A stretch of DNA of 7,859 nucleotides from RGIG3872 sp045660245 (GCA_045660245.1 JAZRDJ010000094.1:1-7859); one strand, 5' to 3'. Positions 1 to 6,599 are shown, counted from the first letter of the stretch. Notes: generated by a model from the letters alone, not told the origin. Program-made: numbers and translations.

Positions 1-411
1 CCGACTTCAAACATCATTCCATCATCAACAGGTGCTGCAAAGATGGTGGGGGAAGTTATTCCTGCACTCAAAGGGAAACTCACAGGAATGGCATTCAGAG
101 TTCCAACACCTGACGTGTCTGTTGTGGATCTCACTTGCAAACTTGCTCGTCCAACAACAATGGATGAAATCGTGAAGGCTGTTGAAAAGGCTGCAAAGGG
201 TGAATTCAAGGGGATCATTGGTTATACTGATGAGGCAATTGTTTCAACCGATATGGTTGGTGTTTCAAATACTTGTGTGTTTGACATTTCTGCATCAATC
301 ATGCTCAATCCGACATTTGTGAAACTCGTTGCGTGGTACGACAATGAATGGGGATATAGTTGCAAAGTTTTGGACCTCATTTCTGCAATGAATGAAGTTG
401 ATAGAAAATAA
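1..411 (+). CDS. gapA: Glyceraldehyde-3-phosphate dehydrogenase, type I, C-terminal part (5' end outside the window)
   Basis: This is the last 136 residues of a roughly 335-residue cytoplasmic enzyme that oxidises glyceraldehyde-3-phosphate to 1,3-bisphosphoglycerate with NAD+ and phosphate. The reading frame is open from base 1, so the ATG at 43 is an internal Met. Visible family hallmarks are PSSTGAAK near the start, then GMAFRVPTPDVSVVDL, whose Arg contributes to the inorganic-phosphate site, then a GYTDEAIVSTD block. Near the end WYDNEWGYS carries the Asn and Tyr that contact nicotinamide. The catalytic Cys (SCTTN motif) lies upstream and cannot be checked. The C-terminus (KVLDLISAMNEV) is of normal length, with no sign of truncation or frameshift. 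The gene ends at TAA directly before a terminator and converges on the large minus-strand gene. Family identity is certain; the glycolytic role, rather than a gluconeogenic NADP-dependent GapB role, is inferred. Confidence 0.97.
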   Translation, partial: PTSNIIPSSTGAAKMVGEVIPALKGKLTGMAFRVPTPDVSVVDLTCKLARPTTMDEIVKAVEKAAKGEFKGIIGYTDEAIVSTDMVGVSNTCVFDISASIMLNPTFVKLVAWYDNEWGYSCKVLDLISAMNEVDRK

Positions 412-418
412 AAAAAAA

Positions 419-446
419 CAAAAGGGCGATTTGATCGTCCTTTTTT
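419..446 (+). terminator. Rho-independent terminator of gapA
   Basis: An 11-bp stem pairs AAAAGGGCGAT (420-430) with ATCGTCCTTTT (434-444), with one G-U pair and a TTG loop, and a run of six T at 441-446 forms its 3' side. It begins eight bases after the gap stop codon. Confidence 0.85.
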
Positions 447-518
447 GTTGGGTATTATACCTGACATACTATCCCATAAAATCTGGCAAAAACGATGATT
501 TGGCGCTATGAAATGATG

Positions 519-548
519 AAAAAAGGAGACGAACTTTCGCCTCCTTTT
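519..548 (-). terminator. Rho-independent terminator of the large minus-strand surface-protein gene
   Basis: Arms 521-531 and 538-548 pair as an 11-bp stem around a 6-base loop. The one imperfect pair (positions 529/540) is an A-C mismatch in plus-strand RNA but a G-U wobble in minus-strand RNA. The minus-strand hairpin also ends in six U (complement of 519-524). Both points assign it to the minus-strand gene ending at 592. The 412-591 gap between the two convergent genes holds only these two terminators and no recognisable gene. Confidence 0.85.
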
Positions 549-591
549 CTTTTGAATTTGTTTTTTTGCGAGTGGAATGGTTGACTAGTGA

Positions 592-3500
592 TTAATCAAC
601 AAATCCGCCTTTGTCTGAGTCAACAGTTTCTTTTGTTCTTGCTTTCTTGTTTTGGAATTTGTTTTCTGAAGCATCAACTTTGACAGTTTTCTTTTTTGGG
701 TGCTTTTTGAGTGAGATTGCAACAAGTGCAACACCGAGAGCAACCACCATCAAGATTGAAGAGAACACAAGGAAGAAGAGTGTGAGAGTATTTGAATCTG
801 TTGGAGTGCTTTCTGCTTCAGCATCGCTATCGGTATAGAAGTTTTTGAGCACGGTTTTTGTGTCGTCTTCTGATACTGATTCAACGAGTGTGTCATAAGC
901 ATCTTTATCTTTGAGTTTTGTGATGTTCACGTCTGAAACCAATGCATAACCTGCAAGTTTTGCGTCTTTTGTTCCGAGAACAAAGTCAACGGTAAGACCA
1001 GAAATTGCTGTGTCGCCAGTTCTCACGATTGCGCGGTAGAGTTCATAACCATTGTTATCTGTTGTTGCAGAAGTGTTCACTTTTTCGAATTTGACTGAAA
1101 TTGCGCTCATTGAAATTTCAAGTCCAGCGTTTTGAGCAAAGTCGCTTGTCTTCACGTATACTTCAATTGTGTAGAAACTTGATTTTTCCAAGGTGAATGA
1201 CGTTGTTGAAGTAACTTTTGTGTCAAGGTCGCTCGCGTTGTAAATCAAAAGTGCACGATCTGATTTTGCGTTTGTATTTGAAATGTTTGAAAGAGTGAGG
1301 GTGTCTGAAAGTCTCACGGTTCCGTTTGTGTCAACAACACCAACAATTCCGTGTGTCTTTGCTTCGTCCTTGTCTTTTTCGTCTTTCATTGCAACTTTGT
1401 GTGAGAAACTTTCGTAATACTCATGAGTGATTTTTTCGTCATCATCAGTGTCTAGTTTTTCGTCAGCACCAGGAAGGGTTGTTGTCGCAAAGTTGTTTGA
1501 GTGCATTGTGAAGTTGTATGATGCATAGTCAACAACGAATGTTTTGTTTGCGTTTCTTTCTGCAGAAGTTGTGTTCTTTGCAAATTGTTCGTCAAAAAGT
1601 TCATTTGGAGACACTTTTATTTTTTCGCCATCGTCGTTTGTTCTTTCAACTTCTTTCATTTGATAAACACCGATATTCTTGAAGAATACTGTTCCTTCAG
1701 CGTCGGTGATGTCGATTGTGATTGTTGTTGATCTGCTTGATGCACCAGTACGAACGAGGAATGTGTACTCTGACCAAGCGTTTTTGGTCATTGTTGATCC
1801 GTCAAGTTCGAATTCTGCGATTGTTGCATCAGAGTATGTGAGGTAAACATTGATCTTTCCTGTAAAATCAGAAGTTGTACCTGCGCAACCATAAAGGCTG
1901 AATTGTACTTTGTAAACTGATGAAGAAGAGAGTGAGAAACTTGATGATTTCATGAGGAAATCACGTCCAACTCTGTCTGCGTCAGCGTCTTTTTCGGCTT
2001 GAGTCAAGGCAGGGGCATAAACCGCAAACACGTTTGTCTTTGCAACGTTTGTTCCGTTGTTTGGATTGAGTTCTGCGTCTTCCATGCCGAGTTTTGATTT
2101 GATTGTCGCAAATTTTTCGTTTGTTGGAACGATACCTGCAACAACGTCTTCGTCATTGTCTGAGCCGAGTGTCCAGTTTTGTGCTTTGTATGGAGCCTTG
2201 ATTTCTGAATGATCATAATCTTCAGTTGTGATTGCGTTGAAGTATCCATTTGAAATTGTGCGGTTCACAACGAGTGATGACGGTGAAAGATCGAGTTTGT
2301 TTGATGATGATGCAGAAGAGAAGTCTGATGAAAGCACGCTCTCAACTTGGATATGGTCAACATAAATTGTGCTGTTCTTGTTTGCAAGGATCACGAGTTG
2401 AACATTGTCCAAATCTCTGTAAGCATTGCCGTGAACAAAGAACACAACTTCTGTCCACCCGTTGTTCATGTCCATTGTTTCGTCTTTCTTTTCATCTTCG
2501 TCAGAGTCGTCTTCTTCTGGCTCGGTGTAGAGGTCTGAAATTGTTTGTGTTTTCAAAATGTTTGTTCCATCAACTTTTGTGTCTCCGGCTTCGATATTTC
2601 CAAAGAGGGCAACAGTTGCTGATGATTTTTCATCGAGTGCCTTCACCCAGAATGAAATTCTGTAATATGCGAATTGTTCAACGGTGAATGGAGCAGAAAC
2701 AAGACCGAGGTCATAAGACTGGTTCTTGTTGGTCATCTTGAGCACGTCGTTGGTTTTGCATGGATCAAATGTGTTGAAAACTGCGTCTTCGTCATTGATC
2801 TTTATGCTTGATTCAGCCACTTTTTCAATGCTGAATTTTTCTGTATCGGCGTATGCATCTTTGTACATCTCTTTCACAAGAGCAGGTGTTTCGTCCTCTA
2901 CGTCTGAAAGTGAGAATTCTGGCACAAAGTATTTCCAGTCATAATCGCCAGCAGGGTCTGTTGTTTTGTAATCAGTAACGTCACCACTGAAGTTTGCGTT
3001 TGCAAAAAGTCCAGAGTAGTATGATTTTGCTCTTGCTGAATATTCATAAACTTCTGCCTCTGTTGCTGGAGCAGTGCCGTTCACTGTCTTTTGAAGATAA
3101 TCTGTTTGATTGATTGTTTTCACAACAAGATTGTCCACAAGAACTGTGCCAGTGAGTTTGTCAGGTGTGTAGGTTGGGTCAGATTCGTTGCTTGGATTGT
3201 CTTTTTTGTTTGATCCTGCAACGCTTTCTGTGTTACCCAAGTACAAACTGATGTAAACTGATGGAGCAGAGCCCACACCTCGGGTTTCAAGGAAGAAGTA
3301 TACTTGTGTCCATTCGCCTTCTGACTTGAGTTCTGATTTCACGGCTTCGAACTTTTTGCCGTCGCTTGTTGCAACCTTGATTGTTGCTTCAGCGTTGTCT
3401 GTTGTGTACATCCAGAAAGAAATCACATAATAACCTTGTTTTGCAAGGCTGATTGAGTTGCTTCTGTAATAATAATAAATATCATTCCAAACTTTGACAG

Positions 3501-4116
3501 GTTTCATTTCAACGTATTTGCCCTCGTTGCCCTCGAACTCTGCCTTTCCTGCATCAACCATTTCTGTCACAAGGTCAGCGTCAACAGGGAGATATTTTGC
3601 GTTTGATTCGTCAATGTCGTCAGCAGTGAAGAACACAACTTTGTCATCAGAACCCAAAACAAAATTACGGTTGTCATAAACCGTTTTGTTGTCGTCGTCC
3701 TTTTTGTCTTTGAGTTGTTTTGTTTCAGCGCCGTTCGCTTTGATCATCAAAACATAATTGTCGGCAGTTGTTTCTTCGCCTTCAGCAGGTGAGGTTGTTG
3801 AACCGTCATACTTGGTGTCAGGTTTGCCGTCGAGTTTTGTGATGTCAACAGAGAAGTTTGAGCCGTCAAAAGCGTTTTCTGTCTTTGTTTCGTCATCAAC
3901 CTTTTTTTGATTTGAATAGTTTGTGTTTTTTGACCATTGAGTTGATGGCGTGAACTCATATGGGTCACCTTTGGTTTCTGCCTCATATGCTTTTGCCGCT
4001 GCAAGAGCAGTGTAATCTTGAACACACGCAAGAGTTTGGAACGAGCATGAGCCAAGAAGTGCAATCACAAGCATAAAACAAGCAAAAATCTTTTTGAGTC
4101 TAGTTTTAAGTTTCAT
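592..4116 (-). CDS. Large secreted, membrane-anchored protein with four tandem carbohydrate-binding-like beta-sandwich modules
   Basis: This 1174-residue protein is very rich in Asp, Glu, Lys, Thr and Ser. Residues 1-30 are a signal peptide with a basic start (KLKTRLKK) and a hydrophobic core. LLGSC (Cys24) resembles a relaxed lipobox, and cleavage after TLA (30) is the alternative. Four divergent modules follow. Their recognisable cores begin GYYVISFWMY (~228), FAYYRISFWV (~482), SVYKVQFSLY (~733) and SFYTIEVYVK (~980). Each continues into a WTQVYFF / WTEVVFF / WSEYTFLV / YELYRAIV strand and ends in a strand such as VLVDNLVV, IYVDHIQV or VFFKNIGV. Segments like GLFANANFSG (~369) and ISNGYFNA (~621) resemble the Asn-Gly-Asp/Tyr-Phe lead-in of CBM4/9-type galactose-binding-like folds. 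A single transmembrane helix (~1111-1135) is followed by a basic cytoplasmic tail of about 38 residues. No catalytic domain or LPXTG motif is visible. Start: GGAGG lies four bases before the ATG. Glycan or surface-ligand binding is inferred; the exact function is unknown. Confidence 0.9.
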   Translation of the reverse strand: MKLKTRLKKIFACFMLVIALLGSCSFQTLACVQDYTALAAAKAYEAETKGDPYEFTPSTQWSKNTNYSNQKKVDDETKTENAFDGSNFSVDITKLDGKPDTKYDGSTTSPAEGEETTADNYVLMIKANGAETKQLKDKKDDDNKTVYDNRNFVLGSDDKVVFFTADDIDESNAKYLPVDADLVTEMVDAGKAEFEGNEGKYVEMKPVKVWNDIYYYYRSNSISLAKQGYYVISFWMYTTDNAEATIKVATSDGKKFEAVKSELKSEGEWTQVYFFLETRGVGSAPSVYISLYLGNTESVAGSNKKDNPSNESDPTYTPDKLTGTVLVDNLVVKTINQTDYLQKTVNGTAPATEAEVYEYSARAKSYYSGLFANANFSGDVTDYKTTDPAGDYDWKYFVPEFSLSDVEDETPALVKEMYKDAYADTEKFSIEKVAESSIKINDEDAVFNTFDPCKTNDVLKMTNKNQSYDLGLVSAPFTVEQFAYYRISFWVKALDEKSSATVALFGNIEAGDTKVDGTNILKTQTISDLYTEPEEDDSDEDEKKDETMDMNNGWTEVVFFVHGNAYRDLDNVQLVILANKNSTIYVDHIQVESVLSSDFSSASSSNKLDLSPSSLVVNRTISNGYFNAITTEDYDHSEIKAPYKAQNWTLGSDNDEDVVAGIVPTNEKFATIKSKLGMEDAELNPNNGTNVAKTNVFAVYAPALTQAEKDADADRVGRDFLMKSSSFSLSSSSVYKVQFSLYGCAGTTSDFTGKINVYLTYSDATIAEFELDGSTMTKNAWSEYTFLVRTGASSRSTTITIDITDAEGTVFFKNIGVYQMKEVERTNDDGEKIKVSPNELFDEQFAKNTTSAERNANKTFVVDYASYNFTMHSNNFATTTLPGADEKLDTDDDEKITHEYYESFSHKVAMKDEKDKDEAKTHGIVGVVDTNGTVRLSDTLTLSNISNTNAKSDRALLIYNASDLDTKVTSTTSFTLEKSSFYTIEVYVKTSDFAQNAGLEISMSAISVKFEKVNTSATTDNNGYELYRAIVRTGDTAISGLTVDFVLGTKDAKLAGYALVSDVNITKLKDKDAYDTLVESVSEDDTKTVLKNFYTDSDAEAESTPTDSNTLTLFFLVFSSILMVVALGVALVAISLKKHPKKKTVKVDASENKFQNKKARTKETVDSDKGGFVD

Positions 4117-4120
4117 AATG

Positions 4121-4125
4121 CCTCC
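4121..4125 (-). promoter_or_regulatory. Shine-Dalgarno site of the surface-protein gene
   Basis: On the minus strand this reads GGAGG with a four-base spacer to the ATG at 4116. It is a little close but supports that start, which also begins a proper signal peptide. Confidence 0.75.
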
Positions 4126-4169
4126 AAAATAATTGTACTTTGTTTATCTCATGTTTTGGTTTTCACTCG

Positions 4170-4198
4170 TACGTGTGCTCGCCATGCGCACGCACGTA
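4170..4198. repeat. Imperfect inverted repeat in GC-rich alternating purine-pyrimidine DNA
   Basis: TACGTG (4170-4175) plus TGC (4176-4178) can pair with GCA (4188-4190) and CACGTA (4193-4198), giving nine base pairs with a two-base bulge and a nine-base loop. Strictly alternating purine-pyrimidine runs cover 4168-4178 and 4183-4202, so the element is also prone to form Z-DNA. No T-run follows on either strand, so it is not a terminator. It lies in the predicted leader of the minus-strand surface gene, between that gene and the divergent TSUP pair. It could be an operator or an RNA hairpin; which one cannot be decided here. Confidence 0.5.
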
Positions 4199-4205
4199 TA
4201 TAAAC

Positions 4206-4234
4206 TAAACATAGATACTTTGATATTGTAATAT
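4206..4234 (+). promoter_or_regulatory. Weak candidate promoter of the TSUP pair
   Basis: TAAACA (4206-4211), a 17-base spacer and TAATAT (4229-4234) match the consensus at 4/6 positions each. The -10 box overlaps the -10 box of the divergent minus-strand promoter by two bases, so the two promoters would compete. In AT-rich DNA such a match could arise by chance. Confidence 0.25.
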
Positions 4235-4253
4235 ATCTATTAAAAAAAATCAA
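4225..4253 (-). promoter_or_regulatory. Candidate sigma-A promoter of the surface-protein gene
   Basis: On the minus strand, TTGATT (4253-4248, 4/6 to consensus) is followed by an exact 17-base spacer and TACAAT (4230-4225, 5/6). Transcription would start near 4218, giving a leader of about 100 bases that contains the inverted repeat at 4170-4198. Confidence 0.5.
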
Positions 4254-4305
4254 TGGTTTTTCATGACTTTTGCATTTTCTTTTTGTTTTTGTCCAAACTA
4301 AACAC

Positions 4306-4674
4306 ATGGGAAAATGGACAAAGATTGGTTTGTGTGTTTTGGCGGGCGCGATCATTGGGTTTATCAATGGATTTTTGGGTGCTGGAGGCGGGGTTTTGCT
4401 CGTGCCTTTTTTGCATTTTGTTCTCAAAAAAGAGACAAAAGTTTCGCACGCGACAGCAATCCTTGTGATGCTCCCAATTTCGGTTGCAAGTGCCATTGTC
4501 TATGTCGCAAAAGGGCAGTTTGATTTCATGCAAACGCTCCCAGTTTTGATTGGGTCTTTTGTGGGGGGGATTCTTGGCGCTTGTCTTTTGAAAAAACTCA
4601 AAAGTGACATCATTGTTGTGATTTTTTCATGCGTGCTCATCGCTTCTGGTGTGTATATGTTCATAACGATTTAA
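4306..4674 (+). CDS. TauE/SafE (TSUP) family permease, N-terminal-half protein
   Basis: This 122-residue integral membrane protein has about four helices (~6-28, 46-67, 76-95, 101-121). The first carries the family signature G-x3-G-x3-GFLGAGGGVLLVPFL (residues 14-36). A second conserved stretch, HATAILVMLPIS (~48-59), matches the usual ATSL-type region. Normal TSUP exporters are about 250 residues, built from two homologous four-helix halves; this gene encodes one half only. The second half is the next gene, in another frame and 58 bases downstream of this TAA. The ATG at 4306 is the only ATG that gives a normal N-terminus. No Shine-Dalgarno site precedes it or the upstream in-frame TTG at 4270. 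Family members move sulfite, sulfoacetate or other small anions across the cytoplasmic membrane; the substrate here is unknown. Confidence 0.85.
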   Translation: MGKWTKIGLCVLAGAIIGFINGFLGAGGGVLLVPFLHFVLKKETKVSHATAILVMLPISVASAIVYVAKGQFDFMQTLPVLIGSFVGGILGACLLKKLKSDIIVVIFSCVLIASGVYMFITI

Positions 4675-4732
4675 TGATTGACAAAATGTGTGTTTTGTAA
4701 TCATAAATCATGTGTTTTGTGGGGGGTGGAAT

Positions 4733-5116
4733 TTGGAATTTTTGTGGTTTGGTTTGGCTGGTGTTGTTTCGGGGATTTTTGCCGGAATGGGCATGGGTGG
4801 AGGAACGTTTTTGATCCCCATTTTGACGCTTGTTTTGAGTGTTTCGCAACCACATGCACAACTCATCAATTTGATCGTTTTTTCGCTCTCGAGTATTGTG
4901 GTTTTGATCATTCAAGCAAAGAACAAACTCCTTGACTTTGAGGGGTTTTGGTGGATTGTTGTTCCGGCGCTTTTGGTGAGTTTGATCGGGGCGATTTTTG
5001 CGCTCTCGATCACTTCAATTGTGCTCAAATATTCGTTTGCTGGCTTTGTTTGTTTGGTTGGGATTTTGCAAATTGTCTTTCTGATTTTGGCAAAACGCAA
5101 GAAAAAACAAAGTTGA
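4733..5116 (+). CDS. TauE/SafE (TSUP) family permease, second-half protein
   Basis: This membrane protein of about 127 residues has roughly four helices. It repeats the family signature as GVVSGIFAGMGMGGGTFLIPIL-like sequence at residues ~10-31, and ends in a basic tail (KRKKKQS). The TTG at 4733 is chosen because the G-rich GGGGGTG at 4722-4728 pairs with the anti-Shine-Dalgarno sequence (one G-U), with the GGGGG core six bases before the TTG. In-frame GTG codons at 4688 and 4712 are alternatives that lack a ribosome site and add up to 15 non-conserved residues. It is co-oriented with the preceding half gene and probably shares its transcript, so the two most likely assemble as a heterodimeric TSUP exporter. 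Several stop codons and a frame change separate them, so one recent frameshift does not explain the split. Substrate unknown. Confidence 0.85.
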   Translation: MEFLWFGLAGVVSGIFAGMGMGGGTFLIPILTLVLSVSQPHAQLINLIVFSLSSIVVLIIQAKNKLLDFEGFWWIVVPALLVSLIGAIFALSITSIVLKYSFAGFVCLVGILQIVFLILAKRKKKQS

Positions 5117-5188
5117 AAAAAGAGCCAAAAATAATGGCAAAATTTACATTTTAGGTTTTTGTTTTTAAAAAAATTTGGGAAAATGTTA

Positions 5189-5223
5189 AAAGGTGTTGCA
5201 AAATATTTTACAACACTTTTTTT
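5189..5223 (+). terminator. Rho-independent terminator after the TSUP pair
   Basis: GTGTTG (5193-5198) pairs with CAACAC (5211-5216). The 12-base inner segment is AT-rich and partly self-complementary, and seven T follow (5217-5223). Its 3' arm overlaps the -35 region of the rnf promoter. The remaining 5117-5276 gap holds only this terminator and the rnf leader. Confidence 0.75.
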
Positions 5224-5235
5224 ATTTGTTAAAAT
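5207..5235 (+). promoter_or_regulatory. Sigma-A promoter of the rnf operon
   Basis: TTTACA (5207-5212, 5/6 to TTGACA), an exact 17-base spacer and TAAAAT (5230-5235, 5/6 to TATAAT) make this the best promoter match seen in the window. Transcription would start near 5242, giving a leader of about 44 bases before the TTG start of rnfC. Confidence 0.65.
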
Positions 5236-5250
5236 ATCATGTGAAAAAGA

Positions 5251-5270
5251 AAAATAACTAAAGTTATTTT
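5251..5270 (+). repeat. Perfect inverted repeat in the rnf leader
   Basis: AAAATAAC (5251-5258) and GTTATTTT (5263-5270) form an eight-base-pair stem with a TAAA loop. It ends one base before the rnfC Shine-Dalgarno site and lies about ten bases into the predicted transcript. It could stabilise the 5' end or bind a regulator; the stem is AT-rich and weak. Confidence 0.5.
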
Positions 5271-5276
5271 GGGGAG
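5271..5276 (+). promoter_or_regulatory. Shine-Dalgarno site of rnfC, favouring a TTG start
   Basis: GGGGAG touches the ATG at 5277, so it cannot normally serve that codon. Its spacing to the in-frame TTG at 5286 is nine bases, which is workable. The ATG at 5295 is 18 bases away. Confidence 0.55.
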
Positions 5277-5285
5277 ATGACGATA

Positions 5286-6596
5286 TTGATTATTATGGAA
5301 AATGCGGGAGTTCATATCGCTCCGCGAAAAAATAAAATTACAAAGTTTTCTTCAGCGGTGATGAAAGAACAAGATTCGTATCTTGTGCCTTTGGAGAGCC
5401 ACAAAAATGTCTTTGCTGTTCCGACAGTCAAGGTTGGTGACAGTGTCAAAGAAGGAACTTTGATTGGAAAACCAAAAGACAGATATGGCGCGTTTGTATA
5501 TTCTCCAACAAGCGGAAAAGTTGCGGCAATTGTTCAGCAAATGACGGTGCATGGGAATCTCGCTGATCACGTGCTCATCACTGCAGACAAACTCAACGAA
5601 ACTGAGCACTTGCGTCCGATGGTTGATTTTTCAAGAAAAGAGATGGTTGAGCGTTTGATGGTGTCTGGTGCGGTTGGTGAAGACGGGGAATTGTGTTATA
5701 TCAAATACCTCAGAAAACCAAATGTGAAAAACCCTATGCTTTTTGTGTCTTGCATTGATGACGATCCATACGTGAATGCGAGCGAAGTGTTGTTCCGTGA
5801 AAACATCAAAAAGGTGATTGATGGAGCGCTTGATTTTGCAAAACTCATTGAAACAAAAAAAATCACTTTCATTTTCACTGCAAACCAAAAGACCGCAATC
5901 AAGGAATACAAAAAGTATGTGAGAGAAAACAAACTCAAAGAATTTTATATTGAGGTTTATCCAAATCTTTATCCAATGACAATTGTGGAGATCACAAGGT
6001 ATGTTTCAGGAAAAACTCTCGATGCTTCGGGAAGGTTTGCCAAAGGAATTTATATCGAAAACGTTTTTTCATGCAAAGAATTTTTTGATGCTGTGCACGA
6101 AAACAAGCCGATTGTGTCAAGAATGATGACCATCAATGGTCGAGGATTTTCAAGAAAAGGCAACTTTGTGGTCAAAATTGGAACACAGATTTCAAGCATT
6201 CTTGAGTATGTCGGCACAAGTGAACTTGAGAGCATGGACGAATCATTCAAAATTGTTTATGGCGGAAGTCTTTCTGGTGTTTCGCAGGAAACTGCAAAGG
6301 TGTCAGTTGATGCAAGCACAAAAGCCATTTTGCTTTTGACAAGCAAAGAATTTTCTCACGAAAAAGAGCACCCTTGCAACTACTGTGGGAAGTGCGTGGA
6401 CATTTGTCCGGCAAAGATCATGCCTTATAAAATTGAAGAGTTCTTGCTTTCAAATGATCTTGATTTTGCAAAGCATTGTGGAATTGAAGCCTGCACAGAG
6501 TGTGGGGCATGTTCTTTTGTGTGTCCGGCAAAGAGATATCTCGCTCAGAGAATTTCTGATGGCAAGAAAAAACTCAAAGAAAGGGGGGATATTTAA
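5286..6596 (+). CDS. rnfC: RnfC-like subunit of an Rnf electron-transport complex, divergent in the flavin/NADH region
   Basis: This 436-residue protein has the usual length of a short RnfC, the peripheral Rnf subunit that normally passes electrons between NAD(H) and the membrane subunits. Domains in order: an N-terminus with GVHIAP (8-13), equivalent to GGIHPP of the family; a lipoyl-like barrel (~41-82, VKVGDSVKEG then SPTSGKV); a region in the place of the Complex I 51-kDa FMN/NADH domain (~115-270); an SLBB-like part (~275-317); and two 4Fe-4S motifs, C364-x2-C-x2-C-x3-C374-P and C403-x2-C-x2-C-x3-C413-P. The iron-sulfur half is canonical. In the middle domain GxGGAGFPTHVK is replaced by VGEDGELCYIKY and NGAECEPY by VSCIDDDPY, so FMN and NADH binding are doubtful. 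Start: see the site at 5271; ATG 5277 and ATG 5295 are alternatives, and MENAGVH from 5295 resembles the usual RnfC beginning. It is the first gene of the operon, with a three-base gap to rnfD. Confidence 0.88.
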   Translation: MIIMENAGVHIAPRKNKITKFSSAVMKEQDSYLVPLESHKNVFAVPTVKVGDSVKEGTLIGKPKDRYGAFVYSPTSGKVAAIVQQMTVHGNLADHVLITADKLNETEHLRPMVDFSRKEMVERLMVSGAVGEDGELCYIKYLRKPNVKNPMLFVSCIDDDPYVNASEVLFRENIKKVIDGALDFAKLIETKKITFIFTANQKTAIKEYKKYVRENKLKEFYIEVYPNLYPMTIVEITRYVSGKTLDASGRFAKGIYIENVFSCKEFFDAVHENKPIVSRMMTINGRGFSRKGNFVVKIGTQISSILEYVGTSELESMDESFKIVYGGSLSGVSQETAKVSVDASTKAILLLTSKEFSHEKEHPCNYCGKCVDICPAKIMPYKIEEFLLSNDLDFAKHCGIEACTECGACSFVCPAKRYLAQRISDGKKKLKERGDI

Positions 6597-6599
6597 GAT

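Noticed and set aside
2250..2687. Open reading frame on the plus strand inside the large minus-strand gene
   Set aside because: It is antisense to a continuous, clearly secreted coding frame, has no ribosome site, and its translation shows no family features.
4170..4198. Hairpin between the divergent genes as a terminator
   Set aside because: No T-run follows on either strand, and it lies upstream of both genes.
4117..4218. Known riboswitch class in the surface-gene leader
   Set aside because: About 100 bases with only one short imperfect stem; no recognised conserved aptamer core.
4678..4935. Second open frame overlapping the second TSUP gene
   Set aside because: Its Cys- and Trp-rich translation is a frame shadow; the other frame carries the TSUP glycine motif and helices.
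4306..5116. A single TSUP gene broken by a recent frameshift
   Set aside because: There are 58 bases between the first stop and the second start, stop codons interrupt the junction, and the second gene has its own ribosome site.
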